This document shows, piece after piece, positions 50,587-61,741 of a DNA stretch of 64,000 bases. Each line of letters begins with the position of its first letter. Within the stretch, counting starts at the first letter, position 1. This DNA is from Streptococcus oralis (GTDB taxonomy: Bacteria; Bacillota; Bacilli; Lactobacillales; Streptococcaceae). The notes below the pieces were generated by a model, which saw nothing but the letters and a program-made list of their open reading frames with translations, did no database searches and was not told the DNA's origin. The stretch covers positions 155,173-219,172 of the forward strand of contig NZ_RJPK01000003.1 in the NCBI RefSeq assembly GCF_003943415.1, in the 5' to 3' direction. The translations under genes were made by a program, and so were the position numbers.

Positions 50587-51750
50587 ATGAAGCCAAATGA
50601 CCGTTTTTCTTTTCTAAAGAATAATCGGGTGTCACAAGATACCTCTTCCCTGGTGCAGTGTTACCTCCCGATTATCGGTCAGGAGGCGCTGAGCCTCTAT
50701 CTATATGCCATTACCTTTTGGGATGGAGGGCAAAAGGAGCATCTCTTTTCCCATATCCTCAACCACTTAAACTTCGGCATGCCGACCTTGCTCCAATCCT
50801 TTAAAATTTTATCTGCTTTGGATTTGTTGACCCTTTATCAGAAGGGAGAAACCTATGAATTGCAGCTTCATTCTCCCCTTTCCAGTCAGGATTTTCTAAG
50901 TCATTCTGTCTATAGCAGACTGTTGGAGAAAAAGATAGGTGATACAGCTGTTTCTACTATGAAGCAGGTTCCAAGTGAGGGAGAAGAACTTTCTGTTTCC
51001 TTGAGCCAAGTTTTTCCAAACCTGACTGAAGAAGTGACTGCAATCGAGTCAAAAAGCAAGTTAAAAAATGATTTTGATTTAGAGCATTTTCAGCGGCTGA
51101 TGGCTCGAGATGGTTTGCGTTTTGAAAACGAGCAGGCGGATGTTCTGGAATTGTTTGCCATTGCAGATGAAAAAAAATGGACCTGGTTTGAAACCTATCA
51201 ATTAGCTAAGGCGACAGCTGTAGCTCAGGTCATTTCAGTCAAACGCATGCGTGAAAAGATAGCACAAAAGCAGGTTTCTTCTGACTTTAGCCCCAAAGAA
51301 ATGACCGTTATCAGGGAAGCTAAAAACAAAACTCCCCTTCAGTTTCTAGCGGAAATCAAGCAAACGCGTAAGGGGAACATCACCCAGAGCGAACGAGCAC
51401 TCCTTCACCAGATGGCATCTTTAGGTTTGTTGGATGAAGTCATCAATATCGTCTTACTTCTAACCTTTAACAAGGTTGATTCGGCTAATGTCAATGAAAA
51501 ATATGCCATGAAGGTCGCAAATGACTATGCTTACCAAAAAATTCGAACAGCAGAAGAGGCTGTGCTTCGGATTCGAGAACGTCAGCAAAAAGGCCAGGAA
51601 GACCAAAAATCGAAAAATAGTTCGACTAAGACAAATGTTCCCAAGTGGAGCAATCCAGAATACAAAAATCAAACCAGTGAGGAAACTCGTCTGGAACTAG
51701 AACGCAAAAAACAAGAAATGTTAGCTCGATTAGAAGAAGGAGGAGACTAG
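50587..51750 (+). CDS. dnaB: Replication initiation/membrane attachment protein DnaB
   Basis: 387 residues, the Firmicute DnaB (DnaD-like), not the helicase. Contains an N-terminal winged-helix half and a C-terminal DnaD-type domain (NKTPLQFLAEIKQ, LRIRERQQKGQED). Helps load the replicative helicase together with DnaI. Adjacent to nrdR and dnaI as in B. subtilis. Confidence 0.94.
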   Translation: MKPNDRFSFLKNNRVSQDTSSLVQCYLPIIGQEALSLYLYAITFWDGGQKEHLFSHILNHLNFGMPTLLQSFKILSALDLLTLYQKGETYELQLHSPLSSQDFLSHSVYSRLLEKKIGDTAVSTMKQVPSEGEELSVSLSQVFPNLTEEVTAIESKSKLKNDFDLEHFQRLMARDGLRFENEQADVLELFAIADEKKWTWFETYQLAKATAVAQVISVKRMREKIAQKQVSSDFSPKEMTVIREAKNKTPLQFLAEIKQTRKGNITQSERALLHQMASLGLLDEVINIVLLLTFNKVDSANVNEKYAMKVANDYAYQKIRTAEEAVLRIRERQQKGQEDQKSKNSSTKTNVPKWSNPEYKNQTSEETRLELERKKQEMLARLEEGGD

Positions 51751-52647
51751 ATGGAAAGTGTGGGTGACGTTATCAAACGTCAGACAAGTCGTTTTCAGTA
51801 TCAGGACCTAGTCCAGCAGATCATGAAGGACCCAGATGTAGCGGCTTTTATCCAGAAAGAATCCCTCAGCCCAGAGGAGTTAAATCGAAGTATCTCCAAG
51901 TTCAACCAATATATCACGGAACGGGACAAGTTTCTTCGTGGGGATGCGGACTATATAGCGCGTGGCTACAAGCCTATCTTGGTCATGAATCACGGCTATG
52001 CAGATGTATCTTATGAAGAAACACCAGAACTAATCGCGGCTGAAAAAGAGGCGGCTATAAAGAATCGCCTCAAGTTGATCAATCTACCAGCAAGTCTCAA
52101 GAAAGCAAAATTGGCTCAGATTGACCTAGATGATCTAGGTCGTTTACCGATTTTTGAGAGACTCTATGCCTTTGTCGATCTTTACCCAAGCATCCGAAAA
52201 GGTCTCTATCTTTATGGAGATTTTGGTGTTGGTAAGAGTTTCATGATGGCGGCCCTTGCACATGACCTATCTGAAAAACGTGGTGCTTCAACAACCATTC
52301 TCCACTATCCAAGTTTTGTCATTGATGTGAAAAATGCCATCGGTGAAGGATCTGTGAAGACCTTGGTGGATGACATCAAGTTAGCAGAAGTATTGATCTT
52401 GGATGATATTGGTGCTGAGCAGTCGACTCCTTGGGTGCGTGATGAGATTCTCCAAGTTATTCTCCAGTATCGCATGCAGGAAGATTTGCCGACCTTCTTT
52501 ACTTCCAACTTTAATTTCCAAGATTTGGAAAACCATTTTGCCAAAGGAAAGAATGGAAATGATGAGACTTGGGAAGCTAGACGAGTTATGGAACGAATTC
52601 GTTATTTGGCTGAGGAGACAAGACTAGAAGGAGAAAATCGCCGATGA
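51751..52647 (+). CDS. dnaI: Primosomal protein DnaI (helicase loader)
   Basis: 298 residues. N-terminal DnaI zinc-like/helical domain, then AAA+ ATPase with Walker A YGDFGVGKSFM (about residue 155) and Walker B LILDDIGAEQS, sensor SNFNFQDL. Loads the replicative helicase. Start one base after the dnaB stop; overlaps nitroreductase by four bases. Confidence 0.96.
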   Translation: MESVGDVIKRQTSRFQYQDLVQQIMKDPDVAAFIQKESLSPEELNRSISKFNQYITERDKFLRGDADYIARGYKPILVMNHGYADVSYEETPELIAAEKEAAIKNRLKLINLPASLKKAKLAQIDLDDLGRLPIFERLYAFVDLYPSIRKGLYLYGDFGVGKSFMMAALAHDLSEKRGASTTILHYPSFVIDVKNAIGEGSVKTLVDDIKLAEVLILDDIGAEQSTPWVRDEILQVILQYRMQEDLPTFFTSNFNFQDLENHFAKGKNGNDETWEARRVMERIRYLAEETRLEGENRR

Positions 52648-53357
52648 CAGAAACCATTAAACTGATGAAAGCTCATACTTCTGTTCGTCGCTTTAAGGAG
52701 CAAGAAATTCCTCAGGCAGACTTGGATGAGATTTTAACTGCTGGACAAATGGCGTCATCTTGGAAAAATTTCCAATCCTACTCTGTGATTCTTGTACGTA
52801 GTCAAGAGAAAAAAGATGCCTTATATGAATTGGTTCCGCAGGAAGCCATTCGCCAGTCAGCTGCCTTTTTGCTCTTTGTTGGTGACCTAAACCGTGCAGA
52901 AAAAGGAGCTCGTCTCCATACGGACACTTTCCAACCTCAAGGAGTGGAAGGTCTCCTCATCACATCTGTGGACGCTGCGCTTGCTGGCCAAAATACCTTG
53001 CTTGCGGCTGAGAGTCTGGGATATGGTGGTGTTATTATCGGTTTGGTCCGTTATAAGTCAGAAGAAGTTGCAGTGCTTTTTAACCTGCCTGACTATACCT
53101 ACCCTGTTTTTGGGATTGCCCTTGGCGTGCCAAATCAACAACATGAGGTCAAACCAAGACTACCTTTGAACCAAGTGGTATTTGAAGAAGAATACCAAGA
53201 ACAGCCAGTTGAAGCGATTTTGGACTATGACCAAGTACAGGCAGACTATGCTGGTGCGCGTACGACGACCTCTTGGAGTCAGCGTTTGGCAGAGCAGTTT
53301 GGTCAAGCCGAACCTAGTTCAACTCGGAAGAATCTAGAACAGAAAAAGTTATTGTAG
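52644..53357 (+). CDS. NADPH-dependent nitro/flavin reductase
   Basis: 237 residues, nitroreductase fold of the NfsA/FRP type: SVRRFKEQEIPQADLDEIL, MASSWKNFQSYSV, AESLGYGGVIIGLVR and PVFGIALGVPNQ. FMN enzyme, physiological substrate uncertain. ATGA overlap with dnaI. Its place between dnaI and der is a streptococcal arrangement. Confidence 0.9.
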   Translation: MTETIKLMKAHTSVRRFKEQEIPQADLDEILTAGQMASSWKNFQSYSVILVRSQEKKDALYELVPQEAIRQSAAFLLFVGDLNRAEKGARLHTDTFQPQGVEGLLITSVDAALAGQNTLLAAESLGYGGVIIGLVRYKSEEVAVLFNLPDYTYPVFGIALGVPNQQHEVKPRLPLNQVVFEEEYQEQPVEAILDYDQVQADYAGARTTTSWSQRLAEQFGQAEPSSTRKNLEQKKLL

Positions 53358-53370
53358 AAAGTGAGAAAAC

Positions 53371-54681
53371 ATGGTCTTACCAACTATTGCCATTGTGGGA
53401 CGTCCCAATGTTGGGAAATCAACCCTATTTAATCGGATCGCTGGTGAGCGAATCTCTATCGTAGAAGATGTCGAGGGTGTGACACGTGACCGTATCTATG
53501 CAACGGGTGAGTGGCTCAATCGTTCCTTTAGTATGATTGATACGGGAGGGATTGACGATGTCGATGCTCCCTTCATGGAGCAAATCAAGCACCAGGCAGA
53601 AATTGCTATGGAAGAAGCAGATGTTATCGTTTTTGTGGTGTCTGGTAAAGAAGGAATCACGGATGCAGATGAGTATGTGGCTCGCAAACTCTATAAAACC
53701 AATAAACCTGTTATCCTTGCCGTTAACAAGGTTGACAACCCTGAAATGCGAAATGATATTTTTGATTTCTATGCACTAGGCTTGGGCGAACCGTTGCCAA
53801 TTTCGTCTGTCCACGGTATCGGTACCGGTGATGTGCTGGATGCCATCGTGGAAAATCTACCACATGAAGTCGAAGAAGAAAATCCAGATGTCATTAAATT
53901 TAGCTTGATTGGCCGTCCTAACGTTGGGAAATCAAGTTTGATCAACGCCATTTTGGGAGAAGACCGCGTGATTGCTAGCCCAGTAGCTGGTACAACGCGT
54001 GATGCCATTGATACCCATTTTACAGATGCGGATGGCCAAGAGTTTACCATGATTGATACGGCTGGTATGCGTAAGTCTGGTAAAGTCTACGAAAATACGG
54101 AGAAATACTCTGTCATGCGCGCCATGCGTGCCATTGACCGTTCTGACGTGGTCTTGATGGTCCTCAATGCCGAAGAAGGTATCCGTGAGTATGACAAGCG
54201 TATCGCAGGTTTTGCCCACGAAGCGGGTAAAGGAATGATTATCGTGGTCAACAAGTGGGATACCCTTGAGAAAGACAACCATACCATGAAGAAATGGGAA
54301 GAAGATATTCGTGAGCAGTTCCAATACCTGCCTTACGCACCGATTGTCTTTGTTTCAGCTTTGACCAAGCAACGTCTCCACAAACTGCCTGAGATGATCA
54401 AGCAAATCAGTGAGAGTCAAAACACACGTATCCCATCAGCTGTCTTGAACGATGTCATCATGGATGCCATTGCTATCAATCCAACACCGACAGACAAAGG
54501 AAAACGCCTCAAAATCTTCTATGCGACTCAAGTAGCAACCAAACCACCAACCTTTGTTATCTTTGTCAATGAAGAAGAACTCATGCACTTCTCTTACCTG
54601 CGTTTCTTAGAAAATCAAATCCGCAAGGCCTTTGTCTTTGAAGGAACCCCGATTCATCTGATCGCAAGAAAACGGAAGTAA
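53371..54681 (+). CDS. der: Ribosome biogenesis GTPase Der (EngA)
   Basis: 436 residues with two G domains: [12 protein letters not shown] (residue 9) with DTGGIDD and NKVD, and [12 protein letters not shown] (residue 183) with DTAGMRKSG and NKWD; C-terminal KH-like domain. Needed for 50S maturation. GAAAGTGAG ribosome site. Confidence 0.98.
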   Translation: MVLPTIAIVGRPNVGKSTLFNRIAGERISIVEDVEGVTRDRIYATGEWLNRSFSMIDTGGIDDVDAPFMEQIKHQAEIAMEEADVIVFVVSGKEGITDADEYVARKLYKTNKPVILAVNKVDNPEMRNDIFDFYALGLGEPLPISSVHGIGTGDVLDAIVENLPHEVEEENPDVIKFSLIGRPNVGKSSLINAILGEDRVIASPVAGTTRDAIDTHFTDADGQEFTMIDTAGMRKSGKVYENTEKYSVMRAMRAIDRSDVVLMVLNAEEGIREYDKRIAGFAHEAGKGMIIVVNKWDTLEKDNHTMKKWEEDIREQFQYLPYAPIVFVSALTKQRLHKLPEMIKQISESQNTRIPSAVLNDVIMDAIAINPTPTDKGKRLKIFYATQVATKPPTFVIFVNEEELMHFSYLRFLENQIRKAFVFEGTPIHLIARKRK

Positions 54682-54690
54682 ACAAACAAA

Positions 54691-54719
54691 ATCTGGAAAA
54701 GTCTTTTCCAGATCTTTTT
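54691..54719 (+). terminator. Intrinsic terminator of the nrdR-der operon
   Basis: ATCTGGAAAA/TTTTCCAGAT arms, three-base loop, T-run. Confidence 0.9.
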
Positions 54720-54754
54720 GATATAATATAATAAAAACAGTCTTGGAGGAAGCC

Positions 54755-55093
54755 ATGATGGAAAGATTATTGCAGCTATTGGTTTTGTCACCTTACTTTT
54801 ATTTTTTCCATTGGATTGAGAAGGCAGATAAAGACAGTAAATATTTCGCAATCTTTTATTACTTTTACTGGATTTATCTCCCTCTGTGGGCTTTGTTCAG
54901 TATCGCTTTTACAATTTTTTCATTTTTAATTTTCAATATTGTCTTGAAAAATCCTGCTGATCTAACAAGGTGGGGGATATGGTTCCTTTTAGTTTTTTTG
55001 TCTCTTGTGAATGACTGGAAAATATATGCCTGTCTAAAGAGAATGTTCAAGCTGAAACAAGAGAACAAAACGAGGACATCCATCAATAGCTAA
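54755..55093 (+). CDS. Small membrane protein, function unknown
   Basis: 112 residues, with membrane segments at about 4-19, 32-58 and 74-90 and a basic tail. No family recognised. Start ATGATG at 54755 with GGAGGAAG upstream. Has a TATAAT near 54722. Paired with the next small membrane protein, 18 bases later. Confidence 0.6.
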   Translation: MMERLLQLLVLSPYFYFFHWIEKADKDSKYFAIFYYFYWIYLPLWALFSIAFTIFSFLIFNIVLKNPADLTRWGIWFLLVFLSLVNDWKIYACLKRMFKLKQENKTRTSINS

Positions 55094-55111
55094 AGTTTAG
55101 AGGAGGTTCCG

Positions 55112-55402
55112 ATGTTCAAAATAAAGCAGTTCATTCATCAATACTACAAAACCTACATTCTTACGATTTGCTTGTTATGGCTGCTGGTCTTTTGTCTTCC
55201 ATGGGATCTGCAAATAGGAGGAGTTTCGATTTATTTCTTCATCATGAAAAAACTCTTTGTCGTCTTTGGTGTATTGGCAATCTTTTTCTCAGTACTGACT
55301 AAAAAGATGAGTCTCTTCCTCTTTGGAGTGCTATTTTGCATGGCCTTCTGGATCAATCTTTTCCTGATTTTTGGAATTTTGCCAGCTTTGCTTGGCAATT
55401 AA
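55112..55402 (+). CDS. Small membrane protein, function unknown
   Basis: 96 residues with three hydrophobic segments (about 14-32, 46-62, 66-92). GAGGAGG ribosome site. No family recognised. In one operon with the preceding gene; a terminator follows. Confidence 0.6.
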   Translation: MFKIKQFIHQYYKTYILTICLLWLLVFCLPWDLQIGGVSIYFFIMKKLFVVFGVLAIFFSVLTKKMSLFLFGVLFCMAFWINLFLIFGILPALLGN

Positions 55403-55432
55403 ATTTTTGTGTGAAATGTAGTCCATAAAAAG

Positions 55433-55468
55433 CTAAGAGGCTGACCTAGAAGTCAGCCTCTTTTCCCT
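55433..55468 (+). terminator. Intrinsic terminator before secA
   Basis: AGAGGCTGAC/GTCAGCCTCT arms, 6-base loop and T-run; AAGAGG repeats in the flanks. Confidence 0.9.
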
Positions 55469-55488
55469 GTTTAAACGCGGATTCTTTC

Positions 55489-55517
55489 TTGAAAATTAAG
55501 AGTAAATGTGCTAGAAT
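55489..55517 (+). promoter_or_regulatory. Promoter of secA
   Basis: TTGAAA (55489-55494), 17 bases, TAGAAT (55512-55517). Confidence 0.8.
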
Positions 55518-55562
55518 TAAAAGAACATTCTAAAATATTCAGAATCTAAAGTAAGGAAAATA

Positions 55563-58076
55563 ATGGCTAATATTTTAAAAACGATTATCGAAAATGATAA
55601 AGGAGAACTTCGTCGTCTGGAAAAGATGGCAGACAAGGTTCTTAACTATGAGAGCCAAATGGCTGCAATGTCAGACGAAGAGCTAAAAGCAAAAACTGAC
55701 GAATTTAAAGAACGATACAACAAGGGTGAATCACTTGATTCATTGCTATATGAGGCTTTTGCGGTAGTTCGTGAAGCTGCAAAACGTGTCCTTGGACTTT
55801 TCCCTTATAAGGTTCAGGTCATGGGTGGGATTGTTCTTCACCATGGTGACGTTCCAGAGATGCGTACTGGTGAAGGGAAGACCTTGACAGCGACCATGCC
55901 AGTGTACCTCAACGCTCTAGCAGGTGAAGGGGTTCACGTAGTAACGGTCAACGAGTATCTAACGGAACGTGATGCGACTGAGATGGGTGAATTGTACTCA
56001 TGGCTTGGTTTGTCAGTAGGGATTAATTTGGCTGCTAAGTCACCAATGGAGAAGAAAGAAGCTTATCTTTGCGATATCACCTACTCAACCAACTCAGAGA
56101 TTGGTTTTGACTACCTTCGTGACAACATGGTTGTTCGGGCAGAGAACATGGTACAGCGTCCGCTCAACTATGCTTTGGTTGATGAGGTTGACTCGATCTT
56201 GATTGATGAGGCTCGTACTCCTTTGATCGTTTCAGGAGCCAATGCTGTGGAGACTAGTCAGCTGTATCATATGGCGGATCACTTTGTCAAATCTTTGGAC
56301 AAAGATAACTATATCATCGACATTCAGTCTAAGACTATTGGTTTGTCTGATTCAGGGATTGACAAGGCTGAGAGCTATTTCAAACTGGAAAATCTCTACG
56401 ACATCGAAAATGTAGCTCTTACTCACTTTATCGACAATGCCCTCCGTGCCAACTATATCATGATTCTCGATATTGACTATGTGGTCAGCGAAGAGCAGGA
56501 AATCCTGATCGTCGATCAATTTACAGGTCGTACCATGGAAGGTCGCCGTTACTCTGATGGTTTGCATCAGGCGATTGAAGCCAAGGAAGGTGTGCCAATC
56601 CAAGACGAAACTAAGACTTCAGCTTCTATCACCTACCAAAACCTCTTCCGTATGTATAAGAAATTGGCAGGTATGACAGGTACTGGTAAAACAGAAGAAG
56701 AAGAATTCCGTGAAATCTATAACATTCGTGTCATCCCAATCCCAACCAACCGCCCAATCCAGCGTATCGACCATTCAGACCTTCTCTATGCAAGTCTTGA
56801 TGCAAAATTCAAGGCCGTGGTTGAAGATGTGAAGGCACGTTATCAAAAGGGTCAGCCGGTCTTGGTAGGTACAGTTGCCGTTGAAACGAGTGATTTCCTT
56901 TCTAAGAAATTGGTCGAAGCAGGTGTTCCTCACGAAGTCTTGAATGCAAAAAACCACTACAGAGAAGCTCAAATCATCATGAATGCTGGTCAGCGTGGTG
57001 CGATTACCATCGCAACCAATATGGCCGGTCGTGGTACCGATATCAAGCTTGGCGAAGGAGTTCGTGAACTTGGTGGACTTTGTGTCATTGGTACAGAACG
57101 TCATGAGAGCCGCCGGATTGATAATCAGCTTCGTGGACGTTCAGGACGTCAAGGAGATCCAGGTGAGTCGCAATTCTATTTGTCTCTTGAAGATGATTTG
57201 ATGAAACGTTTCGGTTCAGAGCGTTTGAAAGGTATCTTTGAACGACTCAACATGTCTGACGAAGCCATTGAATCCCGTATGTTAACGCGTCAAGTGGAAG
57301 CGGCTCAAAAACGTGTTGAGGGGAATAACTACGATACACGTAAACAGGTTCTTCAATACGACGACGTTATGCGTGAACAACGTGAGATTATCTATGCACA
57401 ACGTTATGATGTCATTACTGCCGACCGTGACTTGGCACCTGAGATTCATGCTATGATCCGCCGTACCATTGGACGAATCGTAGATGCACATGCTCGTTCA
57501 AAAGAAGATGAAAAATTGGAAGCAATCTTGAACTTTGCTAAGTACAACCTACTTCCAGAAGATTCAATCAGCCGCTCAGATCTTGCAGGTCTGTCAGATC
57601 AATCCATCAAAGATGAGCTGTATCAACGTGCATTGAAGGTTTATGATAGCCAAGTTGCTAAACTTCGTGATGAAGATGCAGTGAAAGAATTCCAAAAAGT
57701 CTTGATTTTACGTGTTGTAGACAACAAGTGGACAGACCATATTGATGCTCTTGATCAGTTGCGAAATGCTGTTGGTCTTCGTGGATATGCCCAAAACAAC
57801 CCGGTTGTAGAATATCAAGCAGAAGGTTTCCGCATGTTTAACGACATGATCGGATCGATTGAATTCGATGTGACCCGCTTGATGATGAAAGCACAAATCC
57901 ACGAACAAGAACGTCCGCAAACTGAACACAATATCAGTACAACTGCGACTCGTAATATCGCAGCGCAGCAGACTCAGCTTCCAAAAGATGTGGACTTGAG
58001 CCAAATCGGACGAAACGACCAATGTCCATGTGGATCAGGTAAGAAATTCAAGAACTGTCATGGTAAGAGACAATAA
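55563..58076 (+). CDS. secA: Preprotein translocase ATPase SecA
   Basis: 837 residues. Walker [12 protein letters not shown] (about residue 100), [28 protein letters not shown] and [20 protein letters not shown], and the C-terminal zinc-binding [14 protein letters not shown]. Canonical SecA (not the accessory SecA2). AAGGAAA ribosome site. Confidence 0.98.
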   Translation: MANILKTIIENDKGELRRLEKMADKVLNYESQMAAMSDEELKAKTDEFKERYNKGESLDSLLYEAFAVVREAAKRVLGLFPYKVQVMGGIVLHHGDVPEMRTGEGKTLTATMPVYLNALAGEGVHVVTVNEYLTERDATEMGELYSWLGLSVGINLAAKSPMEKKEAYLCDITYSTNSEIGFDYLRDNMVVRAENMVQRPLNYALVDEVDSILIDEARTPLIVSGANAVETSQLYHMADHFVKSLDKDNYIIDIQSKTIGLSDSGIDKAESYFKLENLYDIENVALTHFIDNALRANYIMILDIDYVVSEEQEILIVDQFTGRTMEGRRYSDGLHQAIEAKEGVPIQDETKTSASITYQNLFRMYKKLAGMTGTGKTEEEEFREIYNIRVIPIPTNRPIQRIDHSDLLYASLDAKFKAVVEDVKARYQKGQPVLVGTVAVETSDFLSKKLVEAGVPHEVLNAKNHYREAQIIMNAGQRGAITIATNMAGRGTDIKLGEGVRELGGLCVIGTERHESRRIDNQLRGRSGRQGDPGESQFYLSLEDDLMKRFGSERLKGIFERLNMSDEAIESRMLTRQVEAAQKRVEGNNYDTRKQVLQYDDVMREQREIIYAQRYDVITADRDLAPEIHAMIRRTIGRIVDAHARSKEDEKLEAILNFAKYNLLPEDSISRSDLAGLSDQSIKDELYQRALKVYDSQVAKLRDEDAVKEFQKVLILRVVDNKWTDHIDALDQLRNAVGLRGYAQNNPVVEYQAEGFRMFNDMIGSIEFDVTRLMMKAQIHEQERPQTEHNISTTATRNIAAQQTQLPKDVDLSQIGRNDQCPCGSGKKFKNCHGKRQ

Positions 58077-58094
58077 TATGAGATAAGATACAGG

Positions 58095-58132
58095 CGGATA
58101 CCTGGTAAAAATCATTTTTTGCTTGGTGTCCG
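58095..58132 (+). terminator. Hairpin after secA, possible terminator
   Basis: CGGATACC/GGTGTCCG (with one G-U pair) and 22-base loop, followed by TTTGCTTT. The tail is weak, so it may be leaky and let secA read into aroG. Confidence 0.5.
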
Positions 58133-58155
58133 TTTGCTTTATAAGGAGATGAATC

Positions 58156-59187
58156 ATGGTATTTACAGCTAAAAGTCCTAAAATTAACATTGAAGAAGTT
58201 CGTGCCTTGTCTAAATTAGAAGGAGCAGCTCTTGAAAGAAAAAACCAACGTGATCAGGAATTGGAAGCCATTATCCGTGGGGAAGACCAGCGTATTCTCT
58301 TGGTGATTGGACCATGTTCATCTGATAATGAAGAGGCGGTTCTCGAGTATGCCAAGCGTCTATCTGCTTTGCAAGAAGAGGTCAAAGATCGTATTTTTAT
58401 GGTCATGCGTGTCTATACAGCTAAACCTCGTACCAATGGAGATGGCTATAAGGGCTTGATTCATCAACCAAATGCGACAGAAGCTCCTAGCTTGATCAAT
58501 GGGATCAAGGCTGTTCGTCAGCTACACTACCGTGTGATTACCGAGACGGGTATGACAACAGCGGATGAGATGCTTTATCCTGAAAATCTTCCGCTGGTGG
58601 ATGATTTGATTTCTTATATGGCTGTTGGAGCTCGTTCTGTAGAGGATCAACAGCATCGTTTTGTAGCGAGCGGAGCAGATTTCTCAACAGGATTTAAAAA
58701 TCCAACATCTGGAAATCTCAATGTTATGTTTAACGGGATTTATGCAGCGCAAAATAAACAGAGTTTCCTCTTCCTCGGCAAAGAGGTGGAAACGACGGGG
58801 AATCCATTGTCACACGCCATTCTTCGCGGAGCATTGAACGAATACGGGAAAAATATTCCTAATTACTACTATGACAATTTGATGGATACCATTGATCAGT
58901 ATGAAAAGATGGGCTTGGAAAATCCCTTTATCATCATCGATACCAATCATGACAATTCGGGCAAGCAGTACATGGATCAAATCCGTATCGTTCGTCAGAC
59001 CTTGATCAACCGTGACTGGAATGAGAAGATCAAAAAATATGTTCGTGGTTTCATGATTGAGTCCTATCTAGAAGATGGACGTCAAAATGAACCTGAAGTT
59101 TTTGGCAAGTCCATCACGGATCCTTGTCTAGGATGGGACAACACAGAAGCACTTGTTCGCGAAATTTACCAAACGCTAGGAGAATAA
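58156..59187 (+). CDS. aroG: 3-deoxy-7-phosphoheptulonate synthase (DAHP synthase), copy 1
   Basis: 343 residues, type I (AroFGH-like). GPCSSDNEEAVLEYAKRL, TAKPRTNGDGYKGLIHQPNA, GARSVEDQQHRFVASG and IIDTNHDNSGKQYMDQIRIV hold substrate and metal ligands. First step of the shikimate pathway, feeding the trp operon. A direct paralogue follows after one base. Confidence 0.96.
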   Translation: MVFTAKSPKINIEEVRALSKLEGAALERKNQRDQELEAIIRGEDQRILLVIGPCSSDNEEAVLEYAKRLSALQEEVKDRIFMVMRVYTAKPRTNGDGYKGLIHQPNATEAPSLINGIKAVRQLHYRVITETGMTTADEMLYPENLPLVDDLISYMAVGARSVEDQQHRFVASGADFSTGFKNPTSGNLNVMFNGIYAAQNKQSFLFLGKEVETTGNPLSHAILRGALNEYGKNIPNYYYDNLMDTIDQYEKMGLENPFIIIDTNHDNSGKQYMDQIRIVRQTLINRDWNEKIKKYVRGFMIESYLEDGRQNEPEVFGKSITDPCLGWDNTEALVREIYQTLGE

Positions 59188-59188
59188 G

Positions 59189-60220
59189 ATGGCATTTATC
59201 GAAAAAGGTCAAGAAATTGATATTGAAGCAATCAAGGCTGCAACTCAGCTGTCACCTGAAGTCTTGCGTTATAAGGAAGCGCGAGATCGAGAGTTAGCAG
59301 CTATCATCTCGGGTGAGGACGATCGAATCCTTTTGGTGATGGGGCCTTGCTCTTCAGACAATGAAGAGGCTGTTTTGGAATATGCCCGTCGTTTAGCTGA
59401 TTTGCAGAAAAAAGTTGCGGATAAAATCTTTATCGTCATGCGAGTCTATACAGCCAAACCTCGTACGAATGGAGATGGCTATAAGGGCTTGATTCACCAG
59501 CCAAATGCTAGCGAGGCTCCTAGTCTCATCAATGGTTTGCAGGCGGTTCGTCAGCTCCATTACCGTGTGATTACCGAAACGGGCTTGACGACAGCTGATG
59601 AGATGCTCTATCCGTCAAATCTCATTTTGGTCGATGATTTAGTCAGTTACCATGCTGTAGGAGCTCGTTCAGTGGAAGACCAGGAACACCGCTTTGTTGC
59701 GTCTGGGATTGATGCACCAGTTGGGATGAAAAATCCGACATCTGGGAACCTTGGAGTTATGTTTAATGCTATCTATGCAGCTCAAAACAAGCAAACCTTC
59801 CTTTACCATGGCCAAGAAGTGGAGACTTCAGGAAATCCCTTGGCCCACGTTATCCTTCGTGGAGCCATGAATGAATATGGAAAAAACGAACCCAATTTCT
59901 ACTATGAAACCCTCTTAAATGCCATCAATCGTTATGAGACCATGGGACTTGAAAATCCCTTCATTATCATCGATACCAATCATGACAATTCTGGCAAGCA
60001 GTATATGGAACAAATTCGCATTGTTCGTCAAGCCTTGCTGAATCGTGACTGGAATGAAAAGATTAAAAAGACGGTTCGAGGCTTTATGATTGAGTCTTAC
60101 CTAGCAGACGGTCGCCAAAATCAACCAGAGGTCTTTGGTTGCTCCATAACTGACCCTTGTCTAGGTTGGGAAAATACAGTGGCCTTGGTAGACGAAATTT
60201 ATACTACCTTAACAAAATAA
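59189..60220 (+). CDS. aroG: 3-deoxy-7-phosphoheptulonate synthase (DAHP synthase), copy 2
   Basis: 343 residues, very similar in length and sequence to copy 1 with all the same active-site motifs. N-terminal residues differ most, which is where aromatic amino acid feedback is set in this family, so the two isozymes may respond to different amino acids. Separated from copy 1 by one base. Confidence 0.96.
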   Translation: MAFIEKGQEIDIEAIKAATQLSPEVLRYKEARDRELAAIISGEDDRILLVMGPCSSDNEEAVLEYARRLADLQKKVADKIFIVMRVYTAKPRTNGDGYKGLIHQPNASEAPSLINGLQAVRQLHYRVITETGLTTADEMLYPSNLILVDDLVSYHAVGARSVEDQEHRFVASGIDAPVGMKNPTSGNLGVMFNAIYAAQNKQTFLYHGQEVETSGNPLAHVILRGAMNEYGKNEPNFYYETLLNAINRYETMGLENPFIIIDTNHDNSGKQYMEQIRIVRQALLNRDWNEKIKKTVRGFMIESYLADGRQNQPEVFGCSITDPCLGWENTVALVDEIYTTLTK

Positions 60221-60230
60221 GTGAAAAGGA

Positions 60231-60260
60231 TGGAGTTGGGGGAATCTCAACTCCTTTTGA
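60231..60260 (+). terminator. Terminator-like hairpin between aroG2 and acpS
   Basis: GGAGTTG/CAACTCC with 9-base loop and TTTT, just before the acpS start. It could reduce read-through to acpS-alr-recG. Confidence 0.6.
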
Positions 60261-60265
60261 TGAAA

Positions 60266-60628
60266 ATGATAGTTGGACATGGAATTGACATCGAAGAATT
60301 GGCTTCGATAGAAGGCGCAGTTACACGGCACACAGGCTTTACCAAGCGGGTGCTAACAACTAAGGAAATGGAGCGCTTTACCAGTCTCAAAGGGCGCAGA
60401 CAAATCGAATATTTGGCAGGTCGTTGGTCGGCTAAGGAAGCCTTTTCCAAGGCTCTGGGAACTGGTATTGGTAAACTGACCTTTCAGGATTTGGAAGTTT
60501 TGAACAATGAACGAGGAGCTCCCTATTTTAGTCAGGCGCCATTTTCAGGGAAGATTTGGCTGTCGATCAGCCATACAGATCAGTTTGTGACAGCCAGTGT
60601 CATTTTGGAGGAAAATCATGAAAGCTAG
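60266..60628 (+). CDS. acpS: Holo-[acyl-carrier-protein] synthase
   Basis: 120 residues. [13 protein letters not shown] with the metal aspartate and [17 protein letters not shown] with the metal glutamate. Transfers phosphopantetheine to ACP. Start 60266 (MIVGHGID) matches the family; the ribosome site is poor. Overlaps alr by 11 bases. Confidence 0.95.
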   Translation: MIVGHGIDIEELASIEGAVTRHTGFTKRVLTTKEMERFTSLKGRRQIEYLAGRWSAKEAFSKALGTGIGKLTFQDLEVLNNERGAPYFSQAPFSGKIWLSISHTDQFVTASVILEENHES

Positions 60629-61721
60629 TCCACATAGACCAACCAAGGCTCTGATTCATCTGGGAGCCATTCGACAAAATATTCAGCAAATGGGGGCTCA
60701 TATCCCTGAAGGAACGCTCAAGTGGGCAGTGGTCAAGGCCAATGCCTATGGACATGGGGCGGTAGCTGTTGCCAAGGCGATTCAAGATGATGTCGACGGC
60801 TTTTGTGTTTCTAATATTGATGAAGCTATTGAGTTGCGTCAAGCAGGTATAAACAAGAAAATCCTCATCTTAGGAGTTTCTGAGCTAGAAGCTGTTTCCC
60901 TAGCTAAAGAATACGACATCACCTTGACAGTGGCAGGGTTGGAGTGGATTCAAGCGCTGTTAGACACGGAAGCAGATTTAACTGGCTTGACTGTTCACCT
61001 CAAGATTGACTCAGGAATGGGACGGATTGGTTTTAGAGATGCTGGCGATGCTGAAGAGGCTCAAGACTTGCTCAAGCAAAAGGGTGCTCGCGTTGAGGGA
61101 ATTTTTACCCATTTTGCGACTGCAGATGAAGTATCAGATACCTACTTTAATGGCCAGTTGGAACGATTTAAAATCATTCTGTCAAGTATGAAGGAAGTGC
61201 CAGAGCTAGTACATGCCAGCAATTCTGCCACGACTCTTTGGCATGCAGAGACTATTTTCAATGCAGTCCGTATGGGAGACGCTATGTATGGCCTGAATCC
61301 CAGCGGAGAGGTCTTGGACTTGCCTTATGACTTGACACCAGTCTTGACCTTGCAATCTGCCCTTGTTCATGTCAAAACAGTTCCAGCTGGAGCTTTCATG
61401 GGCTATGGGGCGACCTATCAGGCGGATAGAGAGCAAGTCATTGCGACGGTGCCAATCGGCTATGCGGATGGTTGGACACGAGACATGCAGAATTTCTCTG
61501 TCTTAGTAGATGGACAAGCTTGCCCAATCGTCGGCAGGGTTTCGATGGACCAAATCACTATTCGATTGCCTAAGGTTTATCCGCTAGGGACAAAAGTAAC
61601 CCTGATTGGCTCCGACGGAGATAAGGAAATCACAGCTACTCAGGTAGCAGTCTACCGTGGGACTATTAACTATGAGGTGGTTTGTCTCCTCAGCGATCGC
61701 ATTCCGAGAGAATATGATTAA
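60618..61721 (+). CDS. alr: Alanine racemase
   Basis: 367 residues. PLP lysine K40 in [13 protein letters not shown], the second catalytic Tyr in [13 protein letters not shown], and [13 protein letters not shown]. Makes D-Ala for peptidoglycan. Overlaps acpS; GGAGGAAAA ribosome site inside acpS. Followed by recG after 20 bases. Confidence 0.97.
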   Translation: MKASPHRPTKALIHLGAIRQNIQQMGAHIPEGTLKWAVVKANAYGHGAVAVAKAIQDDVDGFCVSNIDEAIELRQAGINKKILILGVSELEAVSLAKEYDITLTVAGLEWIQALLDTEADLTGLTVHLKIDSGMGRIGFRDAGDAEEAQDLLKQKGARVEGIFTHFATADEVSDTYFNGQLERFKIILSSMKEVPELVHASNSATTLWHAETIFNAVRMGDAMYGLNPSGEVLDLPYDLTPVLTLQSALVHVKTVPAGAFMGYGATYQADREQVIATVPIGYADGWTRDMQNFSVLVDGQACPIVGRVSMDQITIRLPKVYPLGTKVTLIGSDGDKEITATQVAVYRGTINYEVVCLLSDRIPREYD

Positions 61722-61741
61722 AACTAAGAAAGGAGTGGAGC

